Below, piece by piece: positions 18,598 through 27,425 of a DNA stretch of 64,000 nt (position 1 is its first letter; every line of letters begins with the position of its first letter). The DNA is from Microbulbifer sp. THAF38 (GTDB lineage Bacteria > Pseudomonadota > Gammaproteobacteria > Pseudomonadales > Cellvibrionaceae): positions 2,739,001-2,803,000 of the forward strand of contig NZ_CP045369.1 in assembly GCF_009363535.1 (NCBI RefSeq). The letters run 5' to 3'. The position numbers were made by a program, and so were the translations under genes. Under the pieces are notes generated by a model, which worked only from the letters and a program-made list of their open reading frames with translations, was not told the DNA's origin and made no database searches.

Positions 18598-20514
18598 ATC
18601 GGGTAGCCGGTAGTTTCTAGCTACCGGCCCCCACACCACCCATCGTGCGGGTCCGCAATGGGCGGTTCCCTATCCGTAATGAATCTCTACCCAACGATCT
18701 CGCAATGAAATCAACCCCATCTCTTCGAAGAACTCATTATTGAGCGCAATATGAATACCCTCAGTTTTTGCGCTTCGCCAGTAACTTTTACCGGTCGAGC
18801 CGCAGGTAACTGCCAGCGATTCACTCACACCCATACGCAGTAAATTTCGAACTTTCGTTCTCACTCTGCGCCAATTCTTCCAATAGCTCATTCTTAATCG
18901 CCGCCGTATCCAGCAGTCTAGATCAATACATTTTTGATAGCCTTGCGCTATTCCAAAATAGTTGATCCAGCCACGGAGGTATACGGTAAGTTCCTTCAGT
19001 TTCTTTTCCATCGAAATGCCACGGGACCGTCCTGTAATCTGACGGACGTGGTATTTAAATTGGCGCAGTGACTTATCATGCCAGACAAGCTTTGCTCCAC
19101 GAAAAGAAAAACCCAGAAACTTACAACGACTAACGGGGGCTACTTGGCTTTTAGCATCGTTAACTTTGAGTTTAAGCTTGCGCTCAACAAAGCGTTTAAT
19201 GCTCGCCATAAGCCGTTCGCCGGCACGTTTAGAGGAAACGACAATCACAAAATCATCCGCATAGCGGACAAAATCGTGCTGGCGTTTTTCCAGCTCTTTG
19301 TCGAGCAGGTCGAGTACAATATTGGAGAGCAGCGGCGATAAAGGGCCCCCTTGTGGCACCCCCTCATGACAGGCTTTCCAGCATCCATCTTCTACACTTC
19401 CTACACGCAAGTAACTTGCGATCAACTTGAGTAAACGCTTATCGCTGATTCTTTGGCCAAGTAAACTCATGAGGAAGTCATGGTTGACCCGGTCGAAGAA
19501 CTTAGATAAATCGACATCTACGGCTATCCGCTTCCCGCCTTCGATATACTTCTGTAGCTTTTTCACCGCATGATGCTGTGATCGCTTTGGGCGGAACCCA
19601 TAGCTGAACTCCGAAAAGGTTTTATCGAAACTGGGACCGATGATTTGGGCGATAGCCTGCTGTATAACACGATCAAAGATCGTAGGTATCCCGAGACCAC
19701 GCTGGCCGCCATCTGGCTTGCGAATGTAGACGCGCCTGACGGGAAGCGGCTGGTAATGACCCTGTCGAATAGTCTCGATGAGGTCGTCGCCAACTGCCTT
19801 GAAGTGCTGCATAAAATTATCGACAGTAATCTCGTCAATGCCTGCGGCACCTTTGTTGCTTCGCACGTGTTTCCATGCAGCATTAAGATTTTCTTTGCTG
19901 AGGATGGTTTCAAGCAGATTTTCATTTGAGTTGAGTGTCATGGCAGTGCGCTACGTCAATTTTATATCCGGCTGGCAACATATCGGCAGGCTAGCCCTGT
20001 CTTTTAACTCGTGGATTTTGGGTTCAGGCCTTCACCGTATCCAAGGTATTAATCTTGGTATTAGGCTACTATGCCGTCGGCTGACTTCTGTTCAATCACC
20101 TTGGCCATTACTGGCCGAGGCGCCGCTGTGTTCCACCAATTTTGTTTACCCCCGCGATGGTGGCTAACGGGCTGGGCCTACTTATGAGTCAGCGGCCACG
20201 CTGACAGCTTTACAGCAGCAGGTTGAACAGATCTCCCCAGATAAGAACGTGAACTTTCACTACACAACTGCATCATTTACTCTACCCGTTAGACCACATG
20301 GCTTTGGTATCCTTGGCTACCTCGCCTCCAGGCTAAGCCTTATATGATGTTTCTGTCCGTCAGCTCGTAGTTTTGCTAGCGGCTTCCTCCCCACAAGACC
20401 TCGCGGTATTGCAGTTGCCATTCGCTAGTAGTTAGCATTTAATGGAAACCATTAAATGGTGATCCTCCTACAGAGGACTTTCACCCCATTAGTTCACGCC
20501 CATGCTGGGCGTAC
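18598..20514 (-). mobile_element. Group IIC (attC-class) intron, copy 2
   Basis: Same 1917-base element as copy 1, offset by 2622 bases. I found two single-base differences while comparing the non-coding 5' part (17824 G vs 20446 A; 17852 G vs 20474 A), and the encoded proteins are identical. It is again inserted on the bottom strand between TAA (18595-18597) and CAAACACG. Excision restores TAACAAACACGTCAA, the end of a different attC. The flanking cassettes differ from those of copy 1, so this is an independent insertion at an equivalent site rather than a tandem duplication. Confidence 0.88.
18670..19941 (-). CDS. ltrA: Group II intron reverse transcriptase/maturase (copy 2)
   Basis: 423 aa, identical at protein level to the copy 1 enzyme, with intact YADD, GVPQGGPLSP and maturase region. 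Both copies appear functional, so either could supply protein in trans for the other. There is no endonuclease domain. The reading direction opposes the cassette genes on both sides, as expected for bottom-strand insertion into attC. Confidence 0.95.
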   Translation of the reverse strand: MTLNSNENLLETILSKENLNAAWKHVRSNKGAAGIDEITVDNFMQHFKAVGDDLIETIRQGHYQPLPVRRVYIRKPDGGQRGLGIPTIFDRVIQQAIAQIIGPSFDKTFSEFSYGFRPKRSQHHAVKKLQKYIEGGKRIAVDVDLSKFFDRVNHDFLMSLLGQRISDKRLLKLIASYLRVGSVEDGCWKACHEGVPQGGPLSPLLSNIVLDLLDKELEKRQHDFVRYADDFVIVVSSKRAGERLMASIKRFVERKLKLKVNDAKSQVAPVSRCKFLGFSFRGAKLVWHDKSLRQFKYHVRQITGRSRGISMEKKLKELTVYLRGWINYFGIAQGYQKCIDLDCWIRRRLRMSYWKNWRRVRTKVRNLLRMGVSESLAVTCGSTGKSYWRSAKTEGIHIALNNEFFEEMGLISLRDRWVEIHYG

Positions 20515-20567
20515 CAAACACGTCAATTAGGACGCTCGCAAGCTCGCGCCTATTACGCGGGCGTTGT
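20515..20567 (+). repeat. attC site 2, interrupted by intron copy 2
   Basis: With TAA at 18595-18597 the restored site reads TAACAAACACGTCAATTAGG and ends CCTATTACGCGGGCGTTG. AATTAGG pairs with CCTATT, and the outer core TAAC...CACG faces CGGGCGTT. The short interior has a CTCGCAAGCTCGCG loop region. It is about 56 bases when joined, at the short end for attC. Confidence 0.7.
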
Positions 20568-20910
20568 TGTGGCGGTTATTTTTTAGGTAGTTTGAAGTTG
20601 TTACAAGCACCAATCTCTTCCTGAGCACATTTCTCCAGAGAGTTTTCCTGCAAGCTGGAACCGCAGTTTCGTTCAAGTGACTTCGTTTTAAGTCAACAAG
20701 TTCTGCAAGCCAGCTGCCTCATTGTGGAGTGCCAGCCAGGTAGTTAATTGGTGGGGAAAGTATGGTATTTTTCCTTTCAAATTTATCGAGCAGTGGCCAG
20801 CCAAAGGTGGCTGGCAAAGAGCAAGTCGGTTGTTCAGTGCGCGCTAGCTATAACTAGGCTAGGCTGGACAGTCTACGCTTCGCTTCGGCTGCCTTTGCTG
20901 GCAACGTTAT
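20568..20910 (+). repeat. Non-coding gene cassette, copy 2
   Basis: Diverged copy of the cassette at 17984-18351. Frame-breaking substitutions relative to copy 1 argue against a conserved protein. It ends in an attC at 20849-20910 and is followed 18 bases later by a new cassette gene. Confidence 0.65.
20849..20910 (+). repeat. attC site of non-coding cassette 2
   Basis: The left arm TATAACTAGGCTAGGCTGG and right arm TTTGCTGGCAACGTTAT form an imperfect dyad of about 62 bases. It is shorter than its counterpart at 18265-18351 because the inner part (matching AAGATCGCCCAGCCGATGGC) is missing. Confidence 0.68.
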
Positions 20911-20927
20911 CAACATAAGGACTGTTT

Positions 20928-21245
20928 GTGAAAATAGCTCAGGAATTGAATTCACGCCAAAAAGATATAGACCTTGAAGTCAAAGCTTTCGATGGTGCAT
21001 CCATTTGGGTAAATTCAGAAGATTTTGGTATGGAAAAGAGCATTACCGAAAACTTCGAGTTCTATTTCAAGTTTCATAAGTTTTGCTTCAAGCACGCCGA
21101 GCTTGAGTATCTATATATTGAAACTACTCTTGGGATTGATTATCTCGGAGAAGAAGTTGGGTATTACTCCCTTTTCAGTGATTTAGACGGTGAGCCTGTT
21201 GATGATATGCTCGTAATTACAGATGAAGAACTTAAAAATAGCTAA
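20928..21245 (+). CDS. Cassette-borne hypothetical protein
   Basis: 105 aa from GTG 20928, with TAAGGA about ten bases upstream and an attC end 18 bases upstream, the usual position of a cassette gene. It is acidic and soluble, with aromatic-rich NFEFYFKFHKFCFKHAELEYLYIET. No family recognised. The stop lies in GCTAACAAGTTCAGG, which looks like the left end of another attC, but I could not find its right arm. Confidence 0.6.
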   Translation: MKIAQELNSRQKDIDLEVKAFDGASIWVNSEDFGMEKSITENFEFYFKFHKFCFKHAELEYLYIETTLGIDYLGEEVGYYSLFSDLDGEPVDDMLVITDEELKNS

Positions 21246-21329
21246 CAAGTTCAGGTTACGGAAAAGCGGACCTTCACCGAACGGAGTAAGATACGCTGCT
21301 TATCGAGATATTAGGAACAAATAGTATCA

Positions 21330-21968
21330 ATGCATACACCAAACTACATGGATTCACACCACTACATGTCGCACACGCCTTATATGCCTCTCTCAAGAGT
21401 GAAAGGAGGTGAGTCATTTCTCTCGCTTAAGCTATCGGAAATTACTCCCTATGAAAAGTTTATTGAATATTTCCCACGCATTAAATGCGAACCATTAGAG
21501 TTTTTGTACCAAACGCATAGAACAATATGTGCAATGGACAAGTATCTTTATGAAGATCTAGTTCTACATTGTTGGAGATCTATAAGCTGGGCCGCATGGA
21601 TTGCTTTAGTAACTCCTTATCCTGAAAGATATATGCTCAAATTCCTTAAGCGCACTGAGGGAAGAATTTCAGAGCAATGGAGTGTTAAGACTGCTATTTT
21701 AAGGCTCAGGAAAAGGAATCAAGGTAATGATGATTTAATTGCCAAGGCGAAAGTATTTGAAGGATATCTAGCTCGTTTACCATTTAAAAAAATACCTTTA
21801 CGAAAAACGAATATCAAAGCACAGCTTGATCATAACATTGAAACCCAAATTAAATTGAGAAAAATTTACAGTGAAGGGGGCACGAATGCAGCAATTTCAT
21901 ACCTTCGTTGTCGCGAACCAAATGAACTAGAGATAAGCTATCAAGAATGGCTATCTAAACAAACTTAG
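21330..21968 (+). CDS. Hypothetical protein
   Basis: 212 aa, no family recognised. The N-terminus is His/Tyr/Met-rich (YMDSHHYMSHTPYM), followed by a mainly helical, basic body with LRLRKRNQGNDDLIAKAKVFEGYLARLPFKK. No signal peptide or transmembrane segment. No strong ribosome site marks the first ATG; ATG 21348 is an alternative. The low G+C and the position just after the array suggest acquired DNA. ISWAAWIALVTPYPERYMLKFLK and the repeated helices might hint at an adaptor-like fold, but I assign no function. Confidence 0.55.
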   Translation: MHTPNYMDSHHYMSHTPYMPLSRVKGGESFLSLKLSEITPYEKFIEYFPRIKCEPLEFLYQTHRTICAMDKYLYEDLVLHCWRSISWAAWIALVTPYPERYMLKFLKRTEGRISEQWSVKTAILRLRKRNQGNDDLIAKAKVFEGYLARLPFKKIPLRKTNIKAQLDHNIETQIKLRKIYSEGGTNAAISYLRCREPNELEISYQEWLSKQT

Positions 21969-22148
21969 CAAGTAAATGAGTATACGTTTCAGCCACAACA
22001 GCTTATTATCTATTAGCTCTAGGTGTATTTAGACTAAGTTTTATAATTGAACACTCTAGCTTATACATAGAATCATAATAGGATAAGTGGTGCAAATTTT
22101 TTTACCTACTCTTTATAGTGCAAAAGCACTTGCTCCGAGGATGGTCAA

Positions 22149-22502
22149 ATGAAAGTGAAACGAATAGTTATAAATATCGCAGCTGAAAATCCAGATGATG
22201 CAAAAATATTCTATGAGTCTATCTTCGACCTTAATCTTGTTATGGATCACGGCTGGATCAAAACATATAGTTCAGGCGAAGAAATGACGACCCAGCTAAG
22301 TGTGGCATCTGAAGGCGGCTCCGGAACTGCTGTTCCTGACCTGTCGATTGAAGTTGATGATCTTGACATAGTATTAAAGAAGGTAATGACTGCCAACATT
22401 CAAATTGAATACGGGCCGACATCAGAACCCTGGGGCGTTCGCAGATTCTATATTCGTGACCCTTTTGGAAAACTTGTTAATGTACTCCAACACGAGCATT
22501 AA
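22149..22502 (+). CDS. VOC (glyoxalase/bleomycin-resistance-like) superfamily protein
   Basis: 117 aa, one complete vicinal-oxygen-chelate module pair. It starts MKVKRIVINIAAENPDDAKIFYES with the usual first strand and helix, has a central SIEVDDLDIVLKKVMTANIQ, and ends GVRRFYIRDPFGKLVNVLQH. The terminal Asp-Pro-x-Gly-x-x-x-x turn is typical of this superfamily. Members are dioxygenases, isomerases, glutathione transferases or drug-binding proteins. The usual metal ligands are not obvious here, so it may be a binding protein. VOC proteins are frequent cassette cargo, but no attC could be confirmed on either side. Confidence 0.8.
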   Translation: MKVKRIVINIAAENPDDAKIFYESIFDLNLVMDHGWIKTYSSGEEMTTQLSVASEGGSGTAVPDLSIEVDDLDIVLKKVMTANIQIEYGPTSEPWGVRRFYIRDPFGKLVNVLQHEH

Positions 22503-22748
22503 AAAATTACGCGATAAAAAGGCTAACTAATGGGACTATCAAACTGCTTTGACTATCCCTGCTGACGGCGCTAAGTACACATATGGAAAAATACTTCAAG
22601 TATAAAACTATGAGAAAGGCTTTACTATCTGTGATTCCATCCTTCTTCCAGAGGCCCGGTCGTGTAGCTCCATCCTACATATTCTGAGCATACGGGACGT
22701 AATTACCGAAAACTCCCAATTACCATAGGTAAAAAAGATCCTATCAAA

Positions 22749-23414
22749 CTACCAAATGTACGGTAACAGGCGCCAACGAATCCGGTCCTGGTATTCTCGA
22801 TAGCCTACGAGATGCTCTTGCAGTGTTTGATCTTCCCGTACTGTTCGCGCAACAAAAATTAGTACGCCTAATGCCGTTGGCACCAAGGCCCAAACAGAAT
22901 CAAGTGCGAGTGGAAGGAACAGGTGGGCAACCAGTACACCAGCGTAGCCAGGATGTCGAATCAGGGCATAAGGGCCTGAAGAAATTACAGAATGGCCACG
23001 GTCCTCCTGAATACGAACAACAGATGAGAAAAATGGATTGGATTGAATAGCCCAATAGGCGAAACCATAACCCAATGCATAAATGAATAACGCAAAGATC
23101 TGAATCGATTGCGATATGGGGAGAGCGGGGCCGAAGCGAACAGCATCAAGGCCAGCCACGACGAACGTAGCTGGATACAAGGCTAGACAACCAAGGCTTG
23201 CAAGTACTACATCGATTCGATCGATACCCGGACCGGGAGCCACTCGCTCTCTGATAAGATTAGGATCGAGAAATGCCAAGCCTATTACCTTGAGCAGAAA
23301 GTAAATTCCCAGAACAGCCCACGCCATGGGCCATAAGAATTTTCCAGCGGCCCCGAATAGACACACTCCGAAGAGGAGTGCTTCGATGATGGTAAATACG
23401 ATAGCACGAATCAA
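22749..23414 (-). CDS. Isoprenylcysteine carboxyl methyltransferase-like membrane protein
   Basis: 221 aa, five or so transmembrane helices. The C-terminal signature matches the ICMT/PEMT-like methyltransferase family: GPYALIRHPGYAGVL (SAM-binding region, about 146-160) and the late EDQTLQEHLVGYREYQDRIRWRLLP (about 192-216). Bacterial members are annotated as methyltransferases of isoprenylcysteine type although the substrate is generally unknown. It stands alone on the minus strand between accessory genes. A gene of this type could also be a phospholipid N-methyltransferase relative. Confidence 0.8.
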   Translation of the reverse strand: MIRAIVFTIIEALLFGVCLFGAAGKFLWPMAWAVLGIYFLLKVIGLAFLDPNLIRERVAPGPGIDRIDVVLASLGCLALYPATFVVAGLDAVRFGPALPISQSIQIFALFIYALGYGFAYWAIQSNPFFSSVVRIQEDRGHSVISSGPYALIRHPGYAGVLVAHLFLPLALDSVWALVPTALGVLIFVARTVREDQTLQEHLVGYREYQDRIRWRLLPYIW

Positions 23415-23724
23415 AGTCCTACCTTGTGGAATATTAGCCTATTAAAAAATCGGTATGCCAGAGCCATACTAGAAAATTGTGTGATAAATGAGCATAAAAC
23501 CTAAGCTCTTTCCTGATTATATTGGAAGGTAGTGAATGTTATGAATGATGAAAAAAGACAAGGACTTCCAATACTGAAGCGCAAGGTTTTGAATCATCGG
23601 CTCATACTATTTTCTATAGGTTGAATGCAAGAGATAAAAGAGAAGAATAGACCTCAGATTATCGGCTGGAGTTTACAAACGTACAAAAACTCCAGCCGGA
23701 TATGCTTTCGGTAGAATCTATAGA
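23415..23724. other. Intergenic, nothing recognised
   Basis: This is AT-rich sequence between the methyltransferase-like gene and the small basic protein. A 27-codon frame near 23540 is too short to support. Confidence 0.3.
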
Positions 23725-23874
23725 TTAAGCCCCCGGTCTCTGAGGCGATGCACCTCGGTTGCTATCTGAAGGTTTTCCATGCTTCTTATCAGACCAATTA
23801 CCGCCATTGACTGGCTGATTTGGAGCAAGCTTGGCTTTTTTGGCCGGAGTCTTTGCTGCTTTCTTCTTACCCAT
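23725..23874 (-). CDS. Small Lys/Ala-rich basic protein
   Basis: A 49-residue frame, too short for most gene finders: MGKKKAAKTPAKKAKLAP, then NQPVNGGNWSDKK and a Ser/Arg/Pro tail. AGAGG precedes the ATG at a proper distance. The KKAAKTPAKKAK block resembles bacterial histone-H1-like tails and suggests nucleic-acid binding, while the NGGNW segment is uncharged. The function is unknown and it has no obvious partner. Confidence 0.55.
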   Translation of the reverse strand: MGKKKAAKTPAKKAKLAPNQPVNGGNWSDKKHGKPSDSNRGASPQRPGA

Positions 23875-24411
23875 GATGTACCTCTCTTACTGAATTCACT
23901 GAACTTCCATGTTCACGGTAGCTGACGCGCTAAACTTTTTCGGACATATAGCTAGGAATTCTATAAATTATGACATATATACCAATTGGCAATATAAGAT
24001 ATAAACATGCGTCAATAGGTAAGTGAAAGTAATTCGCTTAATTCTGGCCCTATTAAGGCGTTTAGACCGGCCTTTAACTAACCAAAGAAGGGAGCTGATA
24101 ATAATAGGCAAAGATCGTGCCCCTGGGATTGTCCGCAGCACCTCTGTCAAAACAGTTTAGGTTGGCGGACAGCTAACCTTGGTCGAAGATATGAAAGTGG
24201 CTCAAATTACTAATACGGAATTGGTAACCTAATCGTTAGGATAATCAGCGATTTAATTATCAGGTTATATCGCTTGCGGCTTAACATATCAAAAACGATA
24301 AGAATCTGATTCTCCTTTTAAGCTCGGCCGAGTATCAATACTGGGTACTGTAAATAGTATGGAGCCAGGACGAGATCGCTGAAGAACACAAATGAAATGG
24401 TGTGGTTAATG
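23875..24411. other. Intergenic, degraded accessory DNA
   Basis: No gene supported. The right-hand part (after about 24300) precedes the transposase remnant and may include further decayed insertion-sequence DNA. Confidence 0.3.
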
Positions 24412-24540
24412 GGAAATTTCTATCCGAAAAGGGAAGATGCAATAGCAGATGTGAGAGCCTATATTGCTTGTAACAACTCGCGCAGAATACATACAACACT
24501 GGGGGACGTAACTCCCATCGAACTTGGGAAATGTGCTTAA
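24412..24540 (+). pseudogene. IS3-family transposase C-terminal remnant
   Basis: The plus-strand frame from 24412 to TAA 24538-24540 reads GNFYPKREDAIADVRAYIAC then NNSRRIHTTLGDVTPIELGK. This matches the end of IS3-family OrfB integrases, where (Y)N..R.H..LG..(S/T)P...E closes the DDE domain. The catalytic residues and the rest of the element are missing and no terminal inverted repeats were found, so this is a relic. Confidence 0.7.
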
Positions 24541-24951
24541 AGAAGTGTTCGGTTGGAGTTGACCACAACACTTTTGGTACACCCGTTTAAAAACCAATCG
24601 CCTCCATTCAGCACATATGTACCAACTAATACCCCTGAAGGGTATACATTTTACTTAGGGCTGCCCAGCTTCTCGTACCTCAGGTTCAGATATACAATAT
24701 GCACACTGTACGGTTCTAGTGTGCCAACAAGTAATTTAGGTTTGGGGAAAATATGTTAATGTTACTAGCGTTTATTGGTGGGACTGAATTACAGGGAGCC
24801 CGGTATGATCTTTATTCACATCATTACTGTGACCCTAAGCATTGTCTTACTCTTGGCATCAGAATCATAACCCCACCTTCTGTAACAGATTTCACATTTA
24901 AGTAACATTCACTCAATACTTTAACTACCCCACTTCATGAAAGGATTTAAC
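24541..24951. other. Intergenic, nothing recognised
   Basis: A spurious 68-codon frame begins at 24553 within the end of the IS remnant. No other support for a gene. The sequence just upstream of 24952 includes the ribosome site of the next gene. Confidence 0.3.
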
Positions 24952-25809
24952 ATGGGTGCAGATATTTTTAATGATATAAAAATACAAGAGATGATTAAAT
25001 TTTGCTCTACTGGCTATGATGCCTGGGATAAAATCATTAGAAAAGATGTTGCCAACAATTATGCTGCTGGTCGTGACCGTTCCGCCAAGGGGCAGGTTTA
25101 CTGGAGCAATCTGAATAGTGAAGTTAGCTGTATTTTAGCTATCCATTCTTTCCTTAGAGAATACTTAACATCGAAAGTGCCAGCCAGTGAAATCGAACGA
25201 CTAGACCAAATGCGAACCAATTTTAGGTTGGCTGCGGTCGACTATCAAAGGCGCTGCTCTACAACTCATCTAACAAATGATATAAACAAAAAAATCTCAA
25301 AGAACAACACTCTCATAAAAGATAGAGAAGACAATCTTGAGGTTTCAAATATATGTTTAGTCTCATCAATGCAGGATATTACGTCAAAAATTAATGGCGT
25401 TATTGCAACTTATCTTGCACTCATAGGCATGAGAAAGAATCTAGCTTCAGTGGATGCCTCTTGGAGCGAGTATTATAAAACGATCCGGCGTGATTTTCTG
25501 GCTGTCGCCTCAAATATAGTAGGCCTATTTGTACCAACGAGTGTGGGCAACTCAATCATTGTTGCCTGGATGTATAGTGATGTCAGAGATATTAGAAACT
25601 TCCAAAAAACAGGACAACAACTCGCTGAAAACAAGCAAGAAATCTTAAAGGCAGCGGGCAAATTTAATGGGGATACTTCCATCGGTGATTTTTATACCTA
25701 TGTACTGGTAACCGCCTTAGCTGAGCACTACGGCTTTTCACCTAACAATGGAATAAGATACAATCCACAGCATCAACACTTAGATATGGCTAAAGGTATT
25801 GTAGGCTAA
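24952..25809 (+). CDS. Hypothetical protein with two predicted hydrophobic segments
   Basis: 285 aa from ATG 24952 (MGADIFNDIKIQEM), preferred over ATG 24937 because AAAGGA lies eight bases before it. No family recognised. The body is helical and polar, with a likely coiled region around KKISKNNTLIKDREDNLEVS. Two more hydrophobic stretches follow (INGVIATYLALIGM and VASNIVGLFVPTSVGNSIIV). Long helices with a central hydrophobic hairpin also occur in alpha pore-forming toxins, but I see no motif that would establish this. Low G+C and isolation suggest horizontal acquisition. Confidence 0.6.
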   Translation: MGADIFNDIKIQEMIKFCSTGYDAWDKIIRKDVANNYAAGRDRSAKGQVYWSNLNSEVSCILAIHSFLREYLTSKVPASEIERLDQMRTNFRLAAVDYQRRCSTTHLTNDINKKISKNNTLIKDREDNLEVSNICLVSSMQDITSKINGVIATYLALIGMRKNLASVDASWSEYYKTIRRDFLAVASNIVGLFVPTSVGNSIIVAWMYSDVRDIRNFQKTGQQLAENKQEILKAAGKFNGDTSIGDFYTYVLVTALAEHYGFSPNNGIRYNPQHQHLDMAKGIVG

Positions 25810-26000
25810 TTTAGATCTATAGCTTATCTCACATTATATATGAGTAGGTTAATTTCAGTACAGAAACAGCATAAAACTACAACTGGGCTTGCTAATCTTG
25901 CGAGGTTGCGAGCCTGCTGTTCTTGACGCTACCATACTAAAAACGTTAATTAATACACCTTAAATCCCCATTCCTTATAATTTTAAGAAAGGTTACTTAG

Positions 26001-26489
26001 TTGGATAAGATACTAATTTTTGGAAATTCAGGCTCAGGCAAATCGACTCTAGCAAAGAAACTTTCAAAGAAAGGAGGGCTAGCCCACCTGGATTTAGACA
26101 CCTTGGCATGGTTGCCAACCTCAACTCCGCAAAGAATGCCTTTGGAAAAATCAAGAGTTAAGATTGAGGCCTTTCTTAAAACGCATAAAAGCTGGGTAAT
26201 AGAGGGCTGTTATACCGATTTGCTAGAGCTTCTTAGTGATCAGGCGACCGAGATTATATTTATGGATCTTAGTGTTGACCAATGTATTGAAAATGCCAGA
26301 AACAGGCCTTGGGAACCACATAAGTATGAATCCAAAGAAGCTCAGGATTCCAATCTAGATATGCTCGTTAACTGGATCAAGGAATATAAAAACAGGAATG
26401 ATACTTTTTCTTACCAAGCCCATCTAAATTTTTACAATGTCTTTCAAAGGAAAAAAACAATTTACGCAGAGAATCAAGAGAACATATAA
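26001..26489 (+). CDS. P-loop NTPase, adenylate-kinase/FlaR-like
   Basis: 162 aa from TTG 26001, with AAAGG at a fair distance upstream. The Walker A motif GNSGSGKST (residues 8-16) follows the first strand, then LAHLDLDTLAW and a substrate-side WVIEGCYTDLLELL. This layout is shared with the small kinase-like proteins often annotated as adenylate kinase or topology-modulation (FlaR-like) proteins, which probably phosphorylate small molecules. A complete LID domain is absent. It is flanked by accessory DNA and an aquaporin-like gene. The substrate is unknown. Confidence 0.75.
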   Translation: MDKILIFGNSGSGKSTLAKKLSKKGGLAHLDLDTLAWLPTSTPQRMPLEKSRVKIEAFLKTHKSWVIEGCYTDLLELLSDQATEIIFMDLSVDQCIENARNRPWEPHKYESKEAQDSNLDMLVNWIKEYKNRNDTFSYQAHLNFYNVFQRKKTIYAENQENI

Positions 26490-26555
26490 AACAACAACGA
26501 ATCCACTCCCAATTATTAGGTTCTTTCTTGCATATAATAACTGTGCTTAACGATC

Positions 26556-27197
26556 TTAACTCTCCTGTAGGTGACCGCGAGGCCTGAATAGTAGATAGCT
26601 AACCAAAGCACCCACGCTAGCACCTACGAAAGGCATTAATAAATAATCCCAACTCCATGCTTTTGTGGCCAAGGCCACGGCGGGGTTTAAAATGCCGTAT
26701 GAAGCATTATGGGATACAATCAACCCCAATAACAATGAGCTGCCGACAACAATCCCCGAAGTGGCTTTTCCAATATCCTTGTTATGGGCCGTAGCCATAA
26801 CACCAAAGCTGAAAAATGCCGTACCCAGCCCCTCACCTATACCACTAAATATTGATGCCTTATGGGATACCAACCATCCCTCTTGCCCTAAAGGAACATA
26901 AATGGTCACCATTAGTAGCGCCAGAACTCCGCCACATACCTGAACGATTACGTAGCCGATAAAATCCTTAAAGCTTAACTTCTTAGAGATAAGCATGGAA
27001 AAAGAGATGGCAGGGTTGATATGGCAACCAGAAATCCCCCCTATGATATAGACACAGAGCCCCAACGCCAGTCCAGCAGCAATCGGCGTCGCTATAGGAA
27101 AAGGATTACTTGGTGTTAAAGAGGTCAATACCGCTGTCGCCAGTATGAAGGTACCGATGAGCTCTGCTGAAAGTTTTTGGACGAAGGAGTAGTTCAT
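26556..27197 (-). CDS. MIP-family channel (aquaporin-like)
   Basis: 213 aa with six transmembrane helices. The two NPA half-helix motifs are intact: SGCHINPAISFSM after helix 2 and ASYGILNPAVALATKAW after helix 5. The position following the second NPA is not the Asp typical of glycerol facilitators, so a water or small-solute aquaporin of the AqpZ/AqpN-like group is more likely. Aquaporin-like genes also occur in arsenic clusters, but no arsenic genes lie nearby. The ORF starts MNYSFVQKLSAELIGTFILA, a standard family beginning. Confidence 0.88.
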   Translation of the reverse strand: MNYSFVQKLSAELIGTFILATAVLTSLTPSNPFPIATPIAAGLALGLCVYIIGGISGCHINPAISFSMLISKKLSFKDFIGYVIVQVCGGVLALLMVTIYVPLGQEGWLVSHKASIFSGIGEGLGTAFFSFGVMATAHNKDIGKATSGIVVGSSLLLGLIVSHNASYGILNPAVALATKAWSWDYLLMPFVGASVGALVSYLLFRPRGHLQES

Positions 27198-27425
27198 TGA
27201 TTTACCCTCGACTAGTAAATGTTACTCTAAAAAAATTAAGAAATAACATAAGCGTCATCACTTATTTAAAAAGTATCAATATATTCAACTGCCTGTAGAA
27301 CACAAAAAATGTGTGTATTCCAGTGAAAAAATCCGAACTAAAATCTAAAATTACTTTCCATCCGCTGTGCTTGGCACTAGACAAGGAGAGAAAGAGTAAT
27401 ATTTAGAGTCGCTTCCAAAGCGCAT

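Noticed and set aside
21243..21310. attC after the 105-residue cassette gene
   Set aside because: The left end GCTAACAAGTTCAGG looks right, but no matching right arm ending in GTTA was found; at most a truncated site.
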